In this document: one piece after another, positions 10,899 to 22,955 of the stretch
How positions within the stretch are numbered: position 1 is the first letter of the stretch
Layout of the letters: each line of letters starts with the position of its first letter
Source: Cercis canadensis
Lineage: Eukaryota > Streptophyta > Magnoliopsida > Fabales > Fabaceae
Direction of reading: 5' to 3'
DNA: 64,000 bases
Assembly: GCA_003255065.1 (NCBI GenBank)
Contig: QAOA01003368.1
Span: 1,175,321-1,239,320, forward strand
Position numbers and translations under genes: made by a program
The notes under the pieces: model-generated
Told to the model about the DNA's origin: nothing
Databases searched by the model: none
What the model saw: only the letters and a program-made list of their open reading frames with translations

Positions 10899-12030
10899 TT
10901 ACTCATCAAATAGTAGTACATCAAGCAAAAAGCAAGATGGCTCATCCCTCCAACAAACTGTAGACACAAGGGTTTTGTCATAATTAGAGGCCAACTTGTG
11001 AGCTACCTAATTAGCTATTCTAGGAACCCAACTAAACTCCGCATTATGCAGCAAAGAACAACTCTGATGAATGTCTTCTAGCACCACCCCAATGGCTGCC
11101 AAATTGTGCTCTTTCTTCCTTAATGACCATATGTCAAGAACCGATTCAATCTAAAAGCTTAAGTTGATAGGTGAAGGCCTAAGAATGATTTTATATCTAA
11201 CACGCCCCCGCACGTGAAAACCCTTTTTGGCTTGAAGCGTAGACAAAGCACAGACTCATTTATACCATGTGCTGAAATTTCAATTTAATTGAGAAAGTGA
11301 GGGCAGAAAGATTCAATCTCCTGACCATTTGATCAAAGAGACTCTGATACCATGTCAAGAACCAATTTAACTTAAAAGCTTAAGCTAATAGGTGAAGGCC
11401 CAAGAATGATTTTATATCTAACACCACATAATACCCTATGCATCACCCTTTAAACATAGATCATCGATGCCCCACGTAGAAGCCAGTACAAGGCCCTCAC
11501 GACAATTGATGGCCTCCATTATATCAGCTGCCGAGACACCAGCTATGGGACTTGCCTATGCACAAATCTGCCAGTGTAATCTCATACTACCCCACCTATC
11601 CCACCTCCTCCATCCGGATCCACAGCAGCATCAACATTCATTTTCAACATTGGTGCTATTGGCTTGCACCATTTTTTAGAAGAAGGAAGTTGGTTTATAT
11701 GCACCTCTGGTTGGGCAGCCTCAAGCTCATGCCATAATTTTTCTGCAGCTTACCAAGTATTCTCCAAGGGACCTGGACTTTCACCTACACGGACTGAATT
11801 TCGGCATTGCCACAAATTGTAGAAGACAAACATAATAAGAGCTAATGATTTCTCATTCCATTTTCTGCTTTCCTCATCAAACCACGCGGCAAAAGAAGAT
11901 ATATGATCAGAAGTTGGTACAACCATCGCTGGGATAAAATCCCATATATATACGCATCGTTTCTACAAATGGAGCAGTGCATGCATGGTTGTTTACTCTC
12001 TGGTTAGCCCTCGTTCCCTACCCTGCTTTT
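10899..12030 (-). pseudogene. LINE-type zinc-binding/RNase H (RVT_3-like) remnant
   Basis: On the minus strand, frames with frameshifts and stops give pieces typical of plant non-LTR-element RNase H proteins. These are AAWFDEESRKWNEKSLALI with NLWQCRN (after the zinc-binding region), KMNVDAAVDPDGGGGIGGVV (first Asp of RNase H), DIMEAINCREGLVLASTWG (Glu region), and near the end FSWVPRIAN, VAHKLASNYD and a stop at 10899-10901. A 292-bp TRIM element (11132-11423) interrupts it between ALKGDA-like and SLRKKEHNLAAIGVVLEDI-like sequence. It is clearly inactive. The upstream reverse-transcriptase part is not present; a minisatellite starts where it would continue. Confidence 0.75.
11132..11423 (-). 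mobile_element. TRIM/SMART miniature LTR retrotransposon, copy 1
   Basis: The two 71-bp direct repeats, 11132-11202 and 11353-11423, start TG and end CA. The internal region is only 150 bp and encodes nothing. On the minus strand the right repeat is followed directly by TGGTATCAGAG, a Met-tRNA primer-binding site (plus-strand 11343-11352). A G-rich tract, GCGGGGGCG, abuts the other repeat as a polypurine-like site. Flanks are CCATA and CCACA, a target duplication with one mismatch. The LTRs differ at several positions, so the insertion is old. Movement would need proteins from another element. Confidence 0.85.
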
Positions 12031-12045
12031 GCAGCTAGGAAACAA

Positions 12046-12500
12046 GTGATATCAACTTCGAGACCCGCTCATAAGGCCACCCTTCTAGTGATAAGACCTT
12101 CGAGACCTGCTGCTGAGGCCACATTACTAGTGATATCACCTTCGAGACTTGCTCATAAGGCCACACTTCCAATGATAAGACCTTCAAGACGTGCTACTGA
12201 GGCCACATTACCAGTGATATCACCTTCGAGACCTGCTCATAAGGCCACACTTCAAGTGATATCACCTTCGAGACATGCTCATATATAAGGCCACACTTCT
12301 AGTGATATCACCTTCGAGACATGCTCATATATAAGGCCACACTTCTAGTGATATCACCTTCGAGACCTGCTATTGAGGCCACATTACCAGTGATATCCCC
12401 TTTGAGACCTGCTCATAAGGCCACACTTCTAGTGATATCTCTTTCAAGACCTGCTCATAAGGCCATACTTCCAGTGATATCACCTTCGAGACCTGCTTCC
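12046..12500. repeat. 42-bp minisatellite, about 11 units
   Basis: Units start GTGATATCACC or GTGATAAGACC at 12046, 12088, 12130, 12172, 12214, 12256, 12302, 12348, 12390, 12432 and 12474. The step is 42 bp except for two adjacent 46-bp units that carry an extra TATA-like 4-mer. Units with TCATAAGGCCAC partly alternate with units having TGAGGCCAC, hinting at an 84-bp higher-order unit. The array is clearly richer in G+C than its surroundings. Because 42 is divisible by three, most of it reads open as a 14-residue repeat (VISPSRPAHKATLL-like), but the two 4-bp insertions break that frame. Confidence 0.92.
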
Positions 12501-12794
12501 ATGGATTCTGTGAGGACACCGTGAGTTCGGTGGACAAATTTCAAGACATTCCTGCCATTGCTCAAATTAACCTAATTTTAAGGAGGTTGGTGGGGAATGC
12601 TTCACTTGGTATTAAGCAGTGATCTAACCAAGCTACATCAAGCCATATTATGTTGAGAGATGTACTCTATTTTGGATGTCCATTTCCCTCTTGAGAAGAG
12701 CTGAACGGTATATGTTGATTTATAAATTTCTTTTAATTACATAGTATATGACTATATGTTGTGACTTTTTTTTTAATATGAAGTTTCAAATGCA

Positions 12795-12868
12795 TTACTC
12801 TTCAAACAAAAGTACATGAAACAACAAACTAGGTGGTTTATCAACCCAACAAACTATAGACACAAAGA
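12795..12868 (-). pseudogene. Second RNase H-remnant 3' end
   Basis: The sequence 12718-12870 resembles 10830-10975. On the minus strand it gives FVSIVCWVDKPPSLLF then HVLLFEE and a stop, parallel to LVSTVCWRDEPSCFLLDVLLFDE in the first copy. It is a diverged second copy of the same terminal segment, with no trace of the remainder recognised upstream. Confidence 0.6.
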
Positions 12869-12869
12869 T

Positions 12870-15180
12870 TTAAAATATTGCTGTTTCTTTACGATAGTTC
12901 TTTAATAGCAATTTTTTTTTTCATATATAGATAGAGTTATATCTTTTTTTGATATGATAGAATTATATCTTTTAGTTGGAGAAATGGGAATTTAAATTTT
13001 AGATCTCAACTTTTTCAAAAAATCTCTGGATTAATAGTGCTTTGTATATTTATGTGGATTTATAATAAGTTTTAACATTATAGGAAATAGCTTATTGTAT
13101 TAAATATAGACCCAATGTTAGTTGACGAATGTAGGATGTCACCCTCTTCATCCATTTTATGTACCTAAAAAAATAAAACATTAGTAAAAGAAATGTGCTA
13201 GCAACAGATTGAGAAATTGTTTTCGCTAACATTGCAAATAAAAGTTAGATGATATTCATAAGACTAGTGTTGGAAATTACGAGGGCTTACCCCAAGTCTC
13301 AAGCATCCTATGTGCTTACTGTACAAATCTCACATGCTCAAGTACCATCTTCGTTAGAAATTGGAACAACCAAGTTCACACAATTAAAAGTTTAGAGATA
13401 ACTAAAACTTAAAATTTTCTATTTTGTATCAAAATAAAATTAAATAATCTGTGATTAAGTAGTATTAAAGTCGTTTTTAAAATTTTTAAGTTTCGTGTTC
13501 GAATTCAAAGTCATAACTAAAATATAAAAAAAAAAAAATTAAAGCTTAAAACAAATTAATTAAAAATTCTAACATAATAATTTATACCAAAAACATATCA
13601 AGGTTTCGTGAGAATTAAATCTTTATCTTAAGATTTAGCTATGTACTCAAAAGTGATATATTACCCATTAAATCACTATTACGTACGTAATAGAACTGAC
13701 AAAACAAACAAATTCTACATCATTTTCAAATTATAATACCATTGAACCACCACAGTTTAGATAAATGGCATATCACATTCATGCTTATCCTTACTGCACT
13801 TGTATATATATCATTTTCAACAATAGTTATCAACTTACTCATGTTTGATGATGACCTCACATTAATTGTGACTTATCCAAAAACAAAAAGTAAAAGAATA
13901 ATATTCCATATACCAACTTGGAAGATCCAAACACAAGTGGATCCCATTCCTTTACCCGAAATGGTAGGTAAACAACCAATCACCCCCCTAAGCCTCTTCC
14001 CCAAACCCTACGTGGCCACCACCACTTTCTTTTTTGACACTTTTACCTTCCCCAATGTTAGGTATCACCCGGCATATAGCATATGGCATATACTCTAGAG
14101 TAGTATTATTTAAGCCATATTTAAACTAATATTTTGTCTTATTATCATAGTTATACTGAATTTAATTCGATTTAATTAATTTCTTTAACGACTCAAGTAG
14201 TGTTATCTCAACTTATATCATAACACACCAGATATTTCATAATGGAAGTTTTGTGATCAAGTTTCACATAGGAGTAGGAGTAGTGAAATTTAAAAAGAAA
14301 TAAACTTCTAATAAATATTTTAATGCAGGTACTGTCATGTTATGTCATGTCGTCTAAGATAGCAGAATTTTAGTATCTACAAAAAAAAAAAAATACAAAA
14401 AGTTTACGTAAATTTAATATAAAATTCATATTATACAAGGGATACCAATATAACAAAATTTAATAAATAATGCTAAAGTTTTTACGATGGTTGCTATGCT
14501 ATAGCATTACCACCTCTCTAATCAGATTATAAAATAGTTAAAAGAATTTAAATTTAATTGTGTTAAAAAAATCATTATTTTGAGTTATTTTTTAATAATT
14601 TTTTGGCATTTTTTATGTATGGCTATGTTTATGTATTTTAAAATAACCTAACTATTATGACTCATATTAAATAACTAATTTTTAGAAATTTTTGCAATAA
14701 TATTAAGTTTAGGGTGTGAGTCCCACAAAATTACCTCTAATGAGAAGTAGAGATAGTATTACATACCCAAAATGCCTATGTAGCCTACCATTTTTTTATT
14801 TGGAGATAGGAAGAATAAAATTTCAAACAATTTTTTGTGTGTGAAAAGTTTAGTATGAATAGAGATTATTACATTTTAATATTAAAAGCATGTTATATAC
14901 CTCAATAAAAATTTATAATACTTATAAATTATTTATTAATGGAGACTACTAACGATGAAAATTAAATCAAAATCTTATAATAAAAATATTTTGATCATTA
15001 CCAACTAAATCAACATCAATATATGTTGACAATTCAAACATAATATTTCAATCTTACTAACAAATAGAAATAATTAAGTTATGTGTGCTTATATTATTAA
15101 TATAATACAGTTTAATAATGTAAATAGTATTATTAAACATAAAATACTATGCAATAAGTATTTTTCTGACCTAATACCTG
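12870..15180. other. AT-rich intergenic DNA, no gene seen
   Basis: A frame at 13742-14098 opens from TTG only and resembles no known family. One member of the short dispersed repeat family lies at about 13440-13540 in inverse orientation. Confidence 0.5.
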
Positions 15181-15217
15181 GATAAAATAGGATGGGTACG
15201 GAAAGAATGAATTAATA

Positions 15218-15484
15218 CACGTGTCAGATTAGGGTTAGGAAACTTGTGGACAGCGAGCTCCACACGTGCCACGTCTCTCTGCTTGTGCGAATCCCAATAC
15301 CGAGGCCCTTTAATTTTACGATTTTATCTGAATTTAAATAATGACTGTGATGCAATTTTATAATAGTATAATTCAGATTTGGTCATTACGTCACACGCCA
15401 TGTTTGCGTTTGGAACGTATTAAGTGGACCCCACATCAGTTCAATGCTGATCTTCTGAGTCCATGTCACGTGCGCTCCCACGTG
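15218..15484. promoter_or_regulatory. Cluster of four G-boxes
   Basis: CACGTG palindromes are at 15218-15223, 15263-15268, 15467-15472 and 15479-15484. A CACGTC lies at 15270-15275 and TACGTCA at 15387-15393. Flanks such as ACACGTGTC, CACACGTGCC and CCCACGTGGAC match ABRE/G-box cores bound by bZIP and bHLH factors. The nearest recognised gene is the ERF, whose 3' end is 2.3 kb away, so which transcript these sites serve is unknown. Confidence 0.6.
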
Positions 15485-17776
15485 GACACCATCTTCACGG
15501 AATCCAATAATAATAATTTACAAAATTAAAAAAGAAAGAAAATGAGAAGGGAGGAGAGAGGGGGATATTTTTCTCTTTTTTTTTTTTTGTGGGAAAGTTA
15601 TGTTTGAAATTAGAAAAGAAAAGAGAGTCACGTTTGGTAGTTTTGGTGAGACGTGAACCTTAATCTCACGTAATTAATTGTAATTAAAAGTTTTGATTTT
15701 AACAATAATAAATACCAAGAGAAGCACAAAGCAAATTGAATAATGGAATGTAGTAATTTATGGTGGACTATTCTTGTCGTTTTATATTACATTGAAATTA
15801 TTAAATTAGGGTAGAGTGGACATTGGATTCTAGAACTCCTCTTGGTTAATATAAAAACAATAATTAACAAGTTGATGTTTTTGGACCTAATCCAAGTCCT
15901 TTCCCCTAGTCCAAGTTTTTTTTTCTGTTTTTTTGTTGGTGATTCTTGTTTCTTACTTTGTATTATCATTATTATATTTTGGTTTTTTTACAAAAAATTC
16001 AATTAAAGTTGGCTGATCAACTACATGCACGGGCAAAACGCTTTCTTCAATTAAAATTTAAGGGCTTTCATCAACATGCCAATACGAGCATGATGTATCA
16101 ATGGAGAATATAGAGCATCTCAACGAAAATGAAATAATCTTGAAAAATAAATAAAACAGGTTTGGCACGTTTTTTTGTTCAACAACATCGTTGAATATTT
16201 TAAATAGGGAAATAAAATTAGGCATTATTTGAACTCTTGAAATGTGACTGCAATGAAACAATGCAGCTTTGATCTTAAGTCTCTAATATTTGAGTATTCT
16301 CACATTCAAATATCTGATATTTAAAAATATTTTAGATTTGAATAAAATGTAGAACAAACCAATTATCAAGGTCAATATATATTAAATCTAATAAAAAAAA
16401 ATTATAGTCTAATAGAAATCAAACTTATGATCTCTGCTTGAACCTCTTCCTAGTCAACCATTAAAATTAACTCTAAGTAGTTGATTTGACCAAATTTGTG
16501 ATGTACAAATAGAGATGATAATAACTTAAAGCCATGACTATATTAGCTCAAGTGTACATATCACAACCTAATTGCCCCCAAAATCTTCACTCTGGGTTCA
16601 AATTTGATGAACTCAAAAGGCTGCTTTGAAATTTAACACTCAAAACAAAGAGAGTCATTTTCAATTTTCTTTCAAAACTATCTTTTGACAAGTTCATATG
16701 AAGCATTCATAAAAGTCCTCCCCTTCCCCCCATAAAAACAGTAACAAGTTGGTTTGACTGACCAATTATACCTAAGTTTAGAAACCACAAGGAATTACAC
16801 ATTGACGCCAAAGGAAAATCAACTACCCACTGCAAGTGTAGTGGGCTTCAGTTTTAACCAACCCTTGAATGTTTTGGTGGTCAAGGTATCACATATATTA
16901 ATTTATGTCCTATTCAACATTGGACTTAATTTAATTACAAATTATGTAATTTCAAAAGTTTGGTGTGGTAGAAAAAATGTAATAAATTTATTTCAACTAA
17001 TTAAGTTTGAATTATGAGGTTAAACTCAAGAAATTTCTTTTTTTAAATGTAAAAAGTGTACTTTTAAGATCTCTAAAATTGATGTGTAAGAACTAACTCA
17101 AAGATATTTTTATTGTCTAAAAACAATTTACAAATTGTGTAGAATAATTGTACACAGTATGTTACATGATAAAATAAATAAATAAAACTAATTATAAGTT
17201 AAATTTTGAAATAATATTATATAAAATATTATGGTCAAAAATTAATACTATAAAATCGTTGCTCAATTAATTAATCACTAAGATTGGAATCAAAACAGTA
17301 TATCAAAAAGAATACTTACGAAGATAATCTTATAAACTCAAAGAAAGAGGATAATCACCACCATCATTATCACTAATTCACTAGAAAATATATAAAATGA
17401 TCAAAGAGTGTACAAACTCTTAATAAATCTGTGTCTGTAAAGCAGATAGCAGATAGCAGACAGCTTAGTAAAAAGCTGTTGGTTTCTGCATCTTTCTATG
17501 GATGAATAAGAGAATGTTAACATCAAATCCAGTGGAGAATTGAGAATAACCTAAATTCTTCTGTAACATCCCTTAAAATGATTTTCTTTACAATAATAAT
17601 AATAAAATCCTAATTAAACCCAAAGCTACATGGAATTTTAGGGAATTCTAGATCATTGTAAAAGGGGGGAAAAAACAAAGAAAATTCTCTGTTTTTCTTT
17701 GCAATAAAATTCTATATGAAATAAAAAAAAAAATGAAGAAAAAAAAAGGAAAATGAAAGAAATCGTGTATTCTGTT
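15485..17776. other. Intergenic DNA downstream of the ERF gene
   Basis: No coding sequence is recognised. Purine-rich GGGAGGAGAGAGGGGG occurs at 15549-15564 and is followed by a T-run. The part nearest 17776 should include the ERF 3' untranslated region. Confidence 0.5.
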
Positions 17777-19606
17777 TCAACCTGATGGCGGAGGATAGCC
17801 ACTGGTATTTGACCAAGTTGAAGCCGAAAAATCTGATCCACCTGTGCCTTGACTCTGGTTCCCCGGTGGCCGGAAAATACCCATTTGCTGACTAGAAAAC
17901 AGAGGAAATGAAGCAGAGGATATTTGAGTTGAAGGTGAAAATGACGATAGTGACGAAGAAGAAGACAAAGATGGTGATGATGATAACAATGAAGATGATT
18001 GAAGAGCAGCCAGTTGGGAATGATAGAACCATTGCTCTAGCAAACTCGAAGGTTGCTGCTGTTGCTGTTGCAGTTGCAGTTGCAGTTGCTGTTGTTGCTG
18101 TTGTTGTTGTTGTTGTTGGCCATGGAAGTCACCAGAGCTCTGCAGCAATTGAGAGTATTCCCAGTAGTCTCTGATCAAATCAGTGTTTCCCTGAAAAGCT
18201 TGTGCCTGCATGAATGGTGACTGCAATGGCGGCTGCGGCGTTGGCGTTGGCAGCGAATGGGTCACTGGAGAATCCGAAATTGCCAACCGGGTTTCCGGAA
18301 AATTTTGAACAGGTGGTACTACTCTAACATTTTCTGGGAAATTTAGTTTTGCTCTGTTACCTCTAAATCTCAATGCGGCTTCGTCGTAAGCTCTCGCTGC
18401 AGCCTCAGCTGTGTCAAATGTGCCAAGCCAAACTCTAGCTGCTTTGTGAGGATCACGAATTTCGGCTGCCCATTTTCCCCATGGCCTCTGCCTCACTCCT
18501 CTGTATCTTCTTCTCCTCTCAACACTTTCTTCATATGAACCACTTTCACTCGACGGTGTCAGAGGAGTGGCAGCGGCAGCGGTGGTAATAGTTGTAGCTT
18601 CTTCTGTTACTGTAAATGAGAGACAAAAGCTACGTAAAAACATATTTTCACCAATGCAGAAATCAGAAATGCCATTATGGAAAAAAAAAAAAAATGCTAC
18701 AACTACAGTTTTTGCTAATTGCTACACTGTTTTATAGCCAATTTTGGTCTATTCAGTTTGTTGAAATTTTTCTTTTTTATGAGTTGGCAATAAAACTGTT
18801 TGATCAATATGAGATTGCTTTCTTTCCTCCTCTACACAACTTGAATCAGTTGTGTTTAATACACTAACACTAACATGATCAAAATGGTAGCAAGGAAAAT
18901 TCAAGTTGAAATAGATTAAAGGTGGAAAATTTTATTAAGCAAATCAATATTTAATTGAAAACAATGCGACCCATTTGTTAGTTGTGATCGAATTTAAAGA
19001 AAACAAAATTGTTTGTGATTGTTATGTACAGAGAATGTTGATAAAGTGAAGTATAAATTCAAGTTAGAAACAAGTTGCACCTGATGAAGACTCTCCCTGT
19101 TGAGGCACTCTGAAGTCACCAATGGCTCTATAGAGTCTAGGAGCAGGTTCTATGAGCTGAGAAGCATCACTTTCTTCTTCACGACCTCTTTTCTGACCAA
19201 TCCAAGAACCAGAAGCAGAGGCAGAGCCCAAAACAGAGGCTGAATTGGGGGAATAAGAAGACAAACGAGGAGAAGAAACATGGCCAAAGCTTGACGTCAT
19301 AGGAAAACCACTTCCCTGGACCCATTCGTTCTCCCTCTGGCCAGAACCTGACACAACACGCGTAAGCGCTGAAACCATGGCCGTCAACTCTCGAGTTCTG
19401 GTATACTCTGGAAAAACAGGTTCTGGCATTGTCGCCACCTCACCTTGCTGCAAAGGTTGGTTGAATCCCAGTGACGGCGCTAACCCTGAGCTGCCATCTT
19501 GGCCTTGTGTGTCTTCTTCATCGCCGCCGCTTGTGGTGCCGTGCTGCGCCGTGAACCTGCCGAACTCGCTTGAACCCCGTTGATGCGCCACCGTTAGCAA
19601 GCACAT
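17777..19606 (-). CDS. AP2/ERF transcription factor, group X (ABR1/ERF110-like)
   Basis: The two exons are 19081-19606 and 17777-18609, joined across a GT-AG intron, giving 452 residues. The single AP2/ERF DNA-binding domain spans about residues 210-268 ([19 protein letters not shown] to [16 protein letters not shown]). WAAEIRD and the Ala/Asp pair mark it as ERF- rather than DREB-type and predict GCC-box binding. The N-terminus MCLLTVAH and the motif [14 protein letters not shown] with GQKRGREEE are features of group X (B-4) ERFs such as ABR1, RAP2.6 and ERF110, which act in ABA, stress and wound responses. A long Gln tract encoded by mixed CAG/CAA codons (about 18056-18117) and Ser-rich tail follow the domain and are probably the activation region. 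It acts in the nucleus. The ATG at 19606 is supported by the conserved N-terminus and a TATA box 111 bp upstream. Confidence 0.93.
18056..18117 (-). repeat. CAG/CAA microsatellite encoding poly-Gln in the ERF
   Basis: Imperfect trinucleotide repeat encoding Gln runs broken by a few Leu residues. It is within the coding exon and likely to vary in length between alleles. Confidence 0.85.
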
Positions 19607-19716
19607 GTAAACGACCCTTTGAGATTGGATGAAGGTATGGGAAAATTAAGATCAACCCAGAATTTTTTTCGTCGATTCCTGCAGATCCTTTTGAGATTTT
19701 TGAAGAAAGCAGCGGT

Positions 19717-19723
19717 TTTATAA
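19717..19723 (-). promoter_or_regulatory. TATA box of the ERF gene
   Basis: TATAAAA on the minus strand, within CCTTATAAAACCG, lies 111 bp upstream of the ATG. It predicts transcription starting near 19690 and a leader of about 80 nt. Confidence 0.6.
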
Positions 19724-19749
19724 GGTGAGCAAGAAGAGATTTAAACATG

Positions 19750-22210
19750 AGCCTCCATTAAAATTTAAAATAGTGCTTCTGTGTGACAGTAGCAAAATCC
19801 ACCATGCACTCTCACACCACACCACCTTTCTGATAAAAAAATTTCATTAATATTCTCTCTCGGTTAACAAAATCTTTTTGATTTTGATTTCTGAAAATAA
19901 AAAAGGGAAAATATAAATCCAACCTTGAAAAACCAAAAATAAATATTACGGTTGCCGCCTTTGGTATGTACGTTCACACCTTCGAGATTTTGACTGAAAA
20001 TTGAATGAAGATTATGAGAAAAAGAAAGGGAAATGGTAGCGGCAATCCTAGTAAGCTCCTGAATTATGTCGGTGAGAAAGATATAGAAACTAGAGAGATC
20101 ATCTTTGAATTGGGCTCTTCTATAAGGAGTCAATAAAAATAAAAATAAAAACAAAAATTATTTGTTTATATTCCATTTTACCGACATGGCAACTTTTACT
20201 GGCTTAATTTTGGGCTGTAAAATTATGATTAGCCCATGATTAAATCATTGCTTAGGTGTAAAAAGCTAAGAACAAGCTTTGGATTAAGATTAAGTTAATT
20301 AGACGTGGGTGATTGCTATAGGCTAGCTTAATTAAGGTAAAATAGAAGATAAGACAAGCAGTTAAACATTTTTGGATTAGGTAGTAAATGAGTATTGTCG
20401 TGTTCTATCATATGGCATTCATTACTATTATTAATGCTAATATAACGAACATATCATATAAATCTATCTTTATTGTATTACTAAATTAAATAATCTGAAT
20501 AAAAAATAATGGAGAAAATTTATTTTCTCTAAATAAGTTCTGGTTATGGAAATATATTTGCTTCTCTTAGCAATGGAGGAAAACTGAAGGAATCTCAAAT
20601 GAACGGTCAAAACACGGCTCTCTCTGCAACATATTAGACAAATTCCATTCCATGCCTTTGTTCGTTGTAAGAGGGAATCAAAAACAAAAGGGAACCCCAT
20701 ACTTGTAAACTCATTCAATTCCATGGAGCCTACAGATTAAAAATGTGGTTAAACTATTCAAAATTGTTTACTTGGTCACCACTTCCTATCATTTATGACT
20801 CAAGTCTCTCTCTCTCGTTTCTTTAGTCTAATTCTAATATTTGGATAAAATCAAATTTATTAAATGAGTCACTATTACTTCAGCATTAAAACACCTACAA
20901 TTTATTTTTATTTTAAATTTCTATCTTGCATAACATATTTTCATAAACCCTATTAGGTGTTAAATTCTATATTCTTTTAATTGCCATTAAATACCTTTTA
21001 CTTTTATTTTAAAGCTCAAGAGCCATAGATTAATTTGTTCTCATTAACAAACAATTAGATGCACGCTCTGTAGTAGAATTTTAAAACAAATTGACCAAAT
21101 TCTGAAATTTAAAATTTGACTTGTGAAAATTGTTATAATCCTACAATTTTAAATAAAAATGTTGGGAATTATTTTAAGCTAGGATTTGACCCTATACATA
21201 TAGGTTTAGAAGATCATTCTTTTCTTTTTTGGTGGAGGGAGAGAATGGGAGGGTGAGGGTTAAATCCAAAACCAACTATTAAGTTAGGCTGAACTAACCA
21301 TTTGTTGAACTTTAACAGGACCTAGAGTTTTGTTGTTTTGCATGGATTGTGGTGATTCGGTGTAGCTTGTCCTTATAATAACGTAGATTGAAGTGGAAGC
21401 CTTTGGGTTTGAGGTTGAGAGGGATTTTGTTTATACGATAATGACAATGGAAACGACACTTTCTCTATAGAGAGAGAAAGATAGGTTTAGGAATTAGGGT
21501 ATTACCGTGATACTATATAAAATTAATAAAATTGAATAAAATTGAAATTATGATAATTATATTTAATATAATTTAATTACTATTTTAAATCTAAAAATAA
21601 AACTCACAAATTTTAATATTATTTAACTATAAATTATTTAATGTGAATAGCGTAAAGTAAAAACCGCCTAAGAACTATGATGAAAATGTCAACGTGGACT
21701 AGGGTCAGAAGATGGGTTTACACGGTTTTCAAGGAAGGAATTCCAGATATTATTATGAAGGGAGAAAAAGTCATTTCAGCTTTGAAATGAAACTCAAATT
21801 TATTTGAAAAGTGCGTATTCTAGTTACCCCTACAGTTAGACTAGTACAAATGTACAATTATTACAGTAACTTTATGAAGAAATGTATTATGTGGGCGGCT
21901 TGAATGATTGCATCTAATCTAAGATATACGCATCAAAAACGACATATATTCAGATTGACACTAAATTCAATTACTTGTGGGTTTGGATCTCTTTTCTATT
22001 TCTTTGCTTTCTTACTTTTTCATTTCTTTTATTTTATTTTGTTAAAAGATAAACGTTGCTTTTATTAATTTCCATCAATTAAGTATTTGCAAAATGAGTA
22101 TGAAAGGTACTTCTTCAAAATTAGGATTCTCAAGTCTTGTAATCACTCTTTTCCATCTTCACACCCTTTTCTTAAAAGCAATGTAAATATGTTACTTTAC
22201 ATATTATTCT
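19750..22210. other. Intergenic DNA upstream of the ERF gene
   Basis: No gene recognised. The proximal few hundred bases are the ERF promoter region. A member of the short dispersed repeat family lies at about 21580-21650. Confidence 0.5.
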
Positions 22211-22302
22211 TATCAATCACAAAATATCCCAAGATTTCTTATCAATCACAAAATATCCCAACTTTGGATAAAAATCACAAAATATCCCAACTTTGGAACC
22301 CA
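22205..22302. repeat. Short tandem repeat, three copies
   Basis: AATCACAAAATATCCCAA occurs three times, the last two followed by CTTTGGA, with irregular spacing of about 28-37 bp. Confidence 0.7.
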
Positions 22303-22955
22303 ATTATTGAGGAGAGTCATCTTGAATTCTTAATGACTTCGAATTGGTCTAAGAATCTTTATAATATCTTCAAGTTAAAAAATTTTGGTGTTATCCTTTT
22401 AATAAGAAAAAGCATGAAACTAATACAATATTCATTTTGATACCCTTAATCGTATTCCATTTTTTTATGAAATTATCTCATGTTTAAATTACATGTGACT
22501 CTTTAACATAAACCAAAAACATGAAAAAAAAATTGAAACACTCAAAAAGAGTTACAATATGTCTTGTTATATTTCAATTTGAACATATGACACCACTAAT
22601 TTGATTCACTATTCTTGATAGTGCTCTAGTCATGTAGGGACTAGGGAGTTAAATTAGCATTTTCTGACAATTGGATATGCCAAACACGTAACCTTTCTAT
22701 TGAAAATGATAATACATTGTTCAAAAAATATATTTTTTATATTGAAGAATATATAAAATAAAGTACTTTTGAAAGTATTGTAAAAAAAAAAAATCAGTAT
22801 TGTCATTTTTCATAAAATAAAACAGATTTCAATGTGAAATTTGAAAATCTTACGTCCTGATTTACATCCTTGTTAGATGGTAGACCTTTTTTTTAAAGAG
22901 AAAAAAAAAATGTATTAAGAAGCAGAAAGATTTGTTAAGAGTATATTAGAGATGA

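Noticed and set aside
11977-12288. Plus-strand frame starting MHAWLFTLW with a signal-peptide-like start and repeats
   Set aside because: It is antisense to the RNase H remnant and runs into a minisatellite whose 4-bp insertions end the frame.
13742-14098. 118-codon plus-strand frame
   Set aside because: It starts at TTG, has no relatives I recognise and AT-driven composition.
17908-18174. Plus-strand frame rich in Val/Ala opposite the ERF exon
   Set aside because: It is the antisense of the poly-Gln coding repeat.
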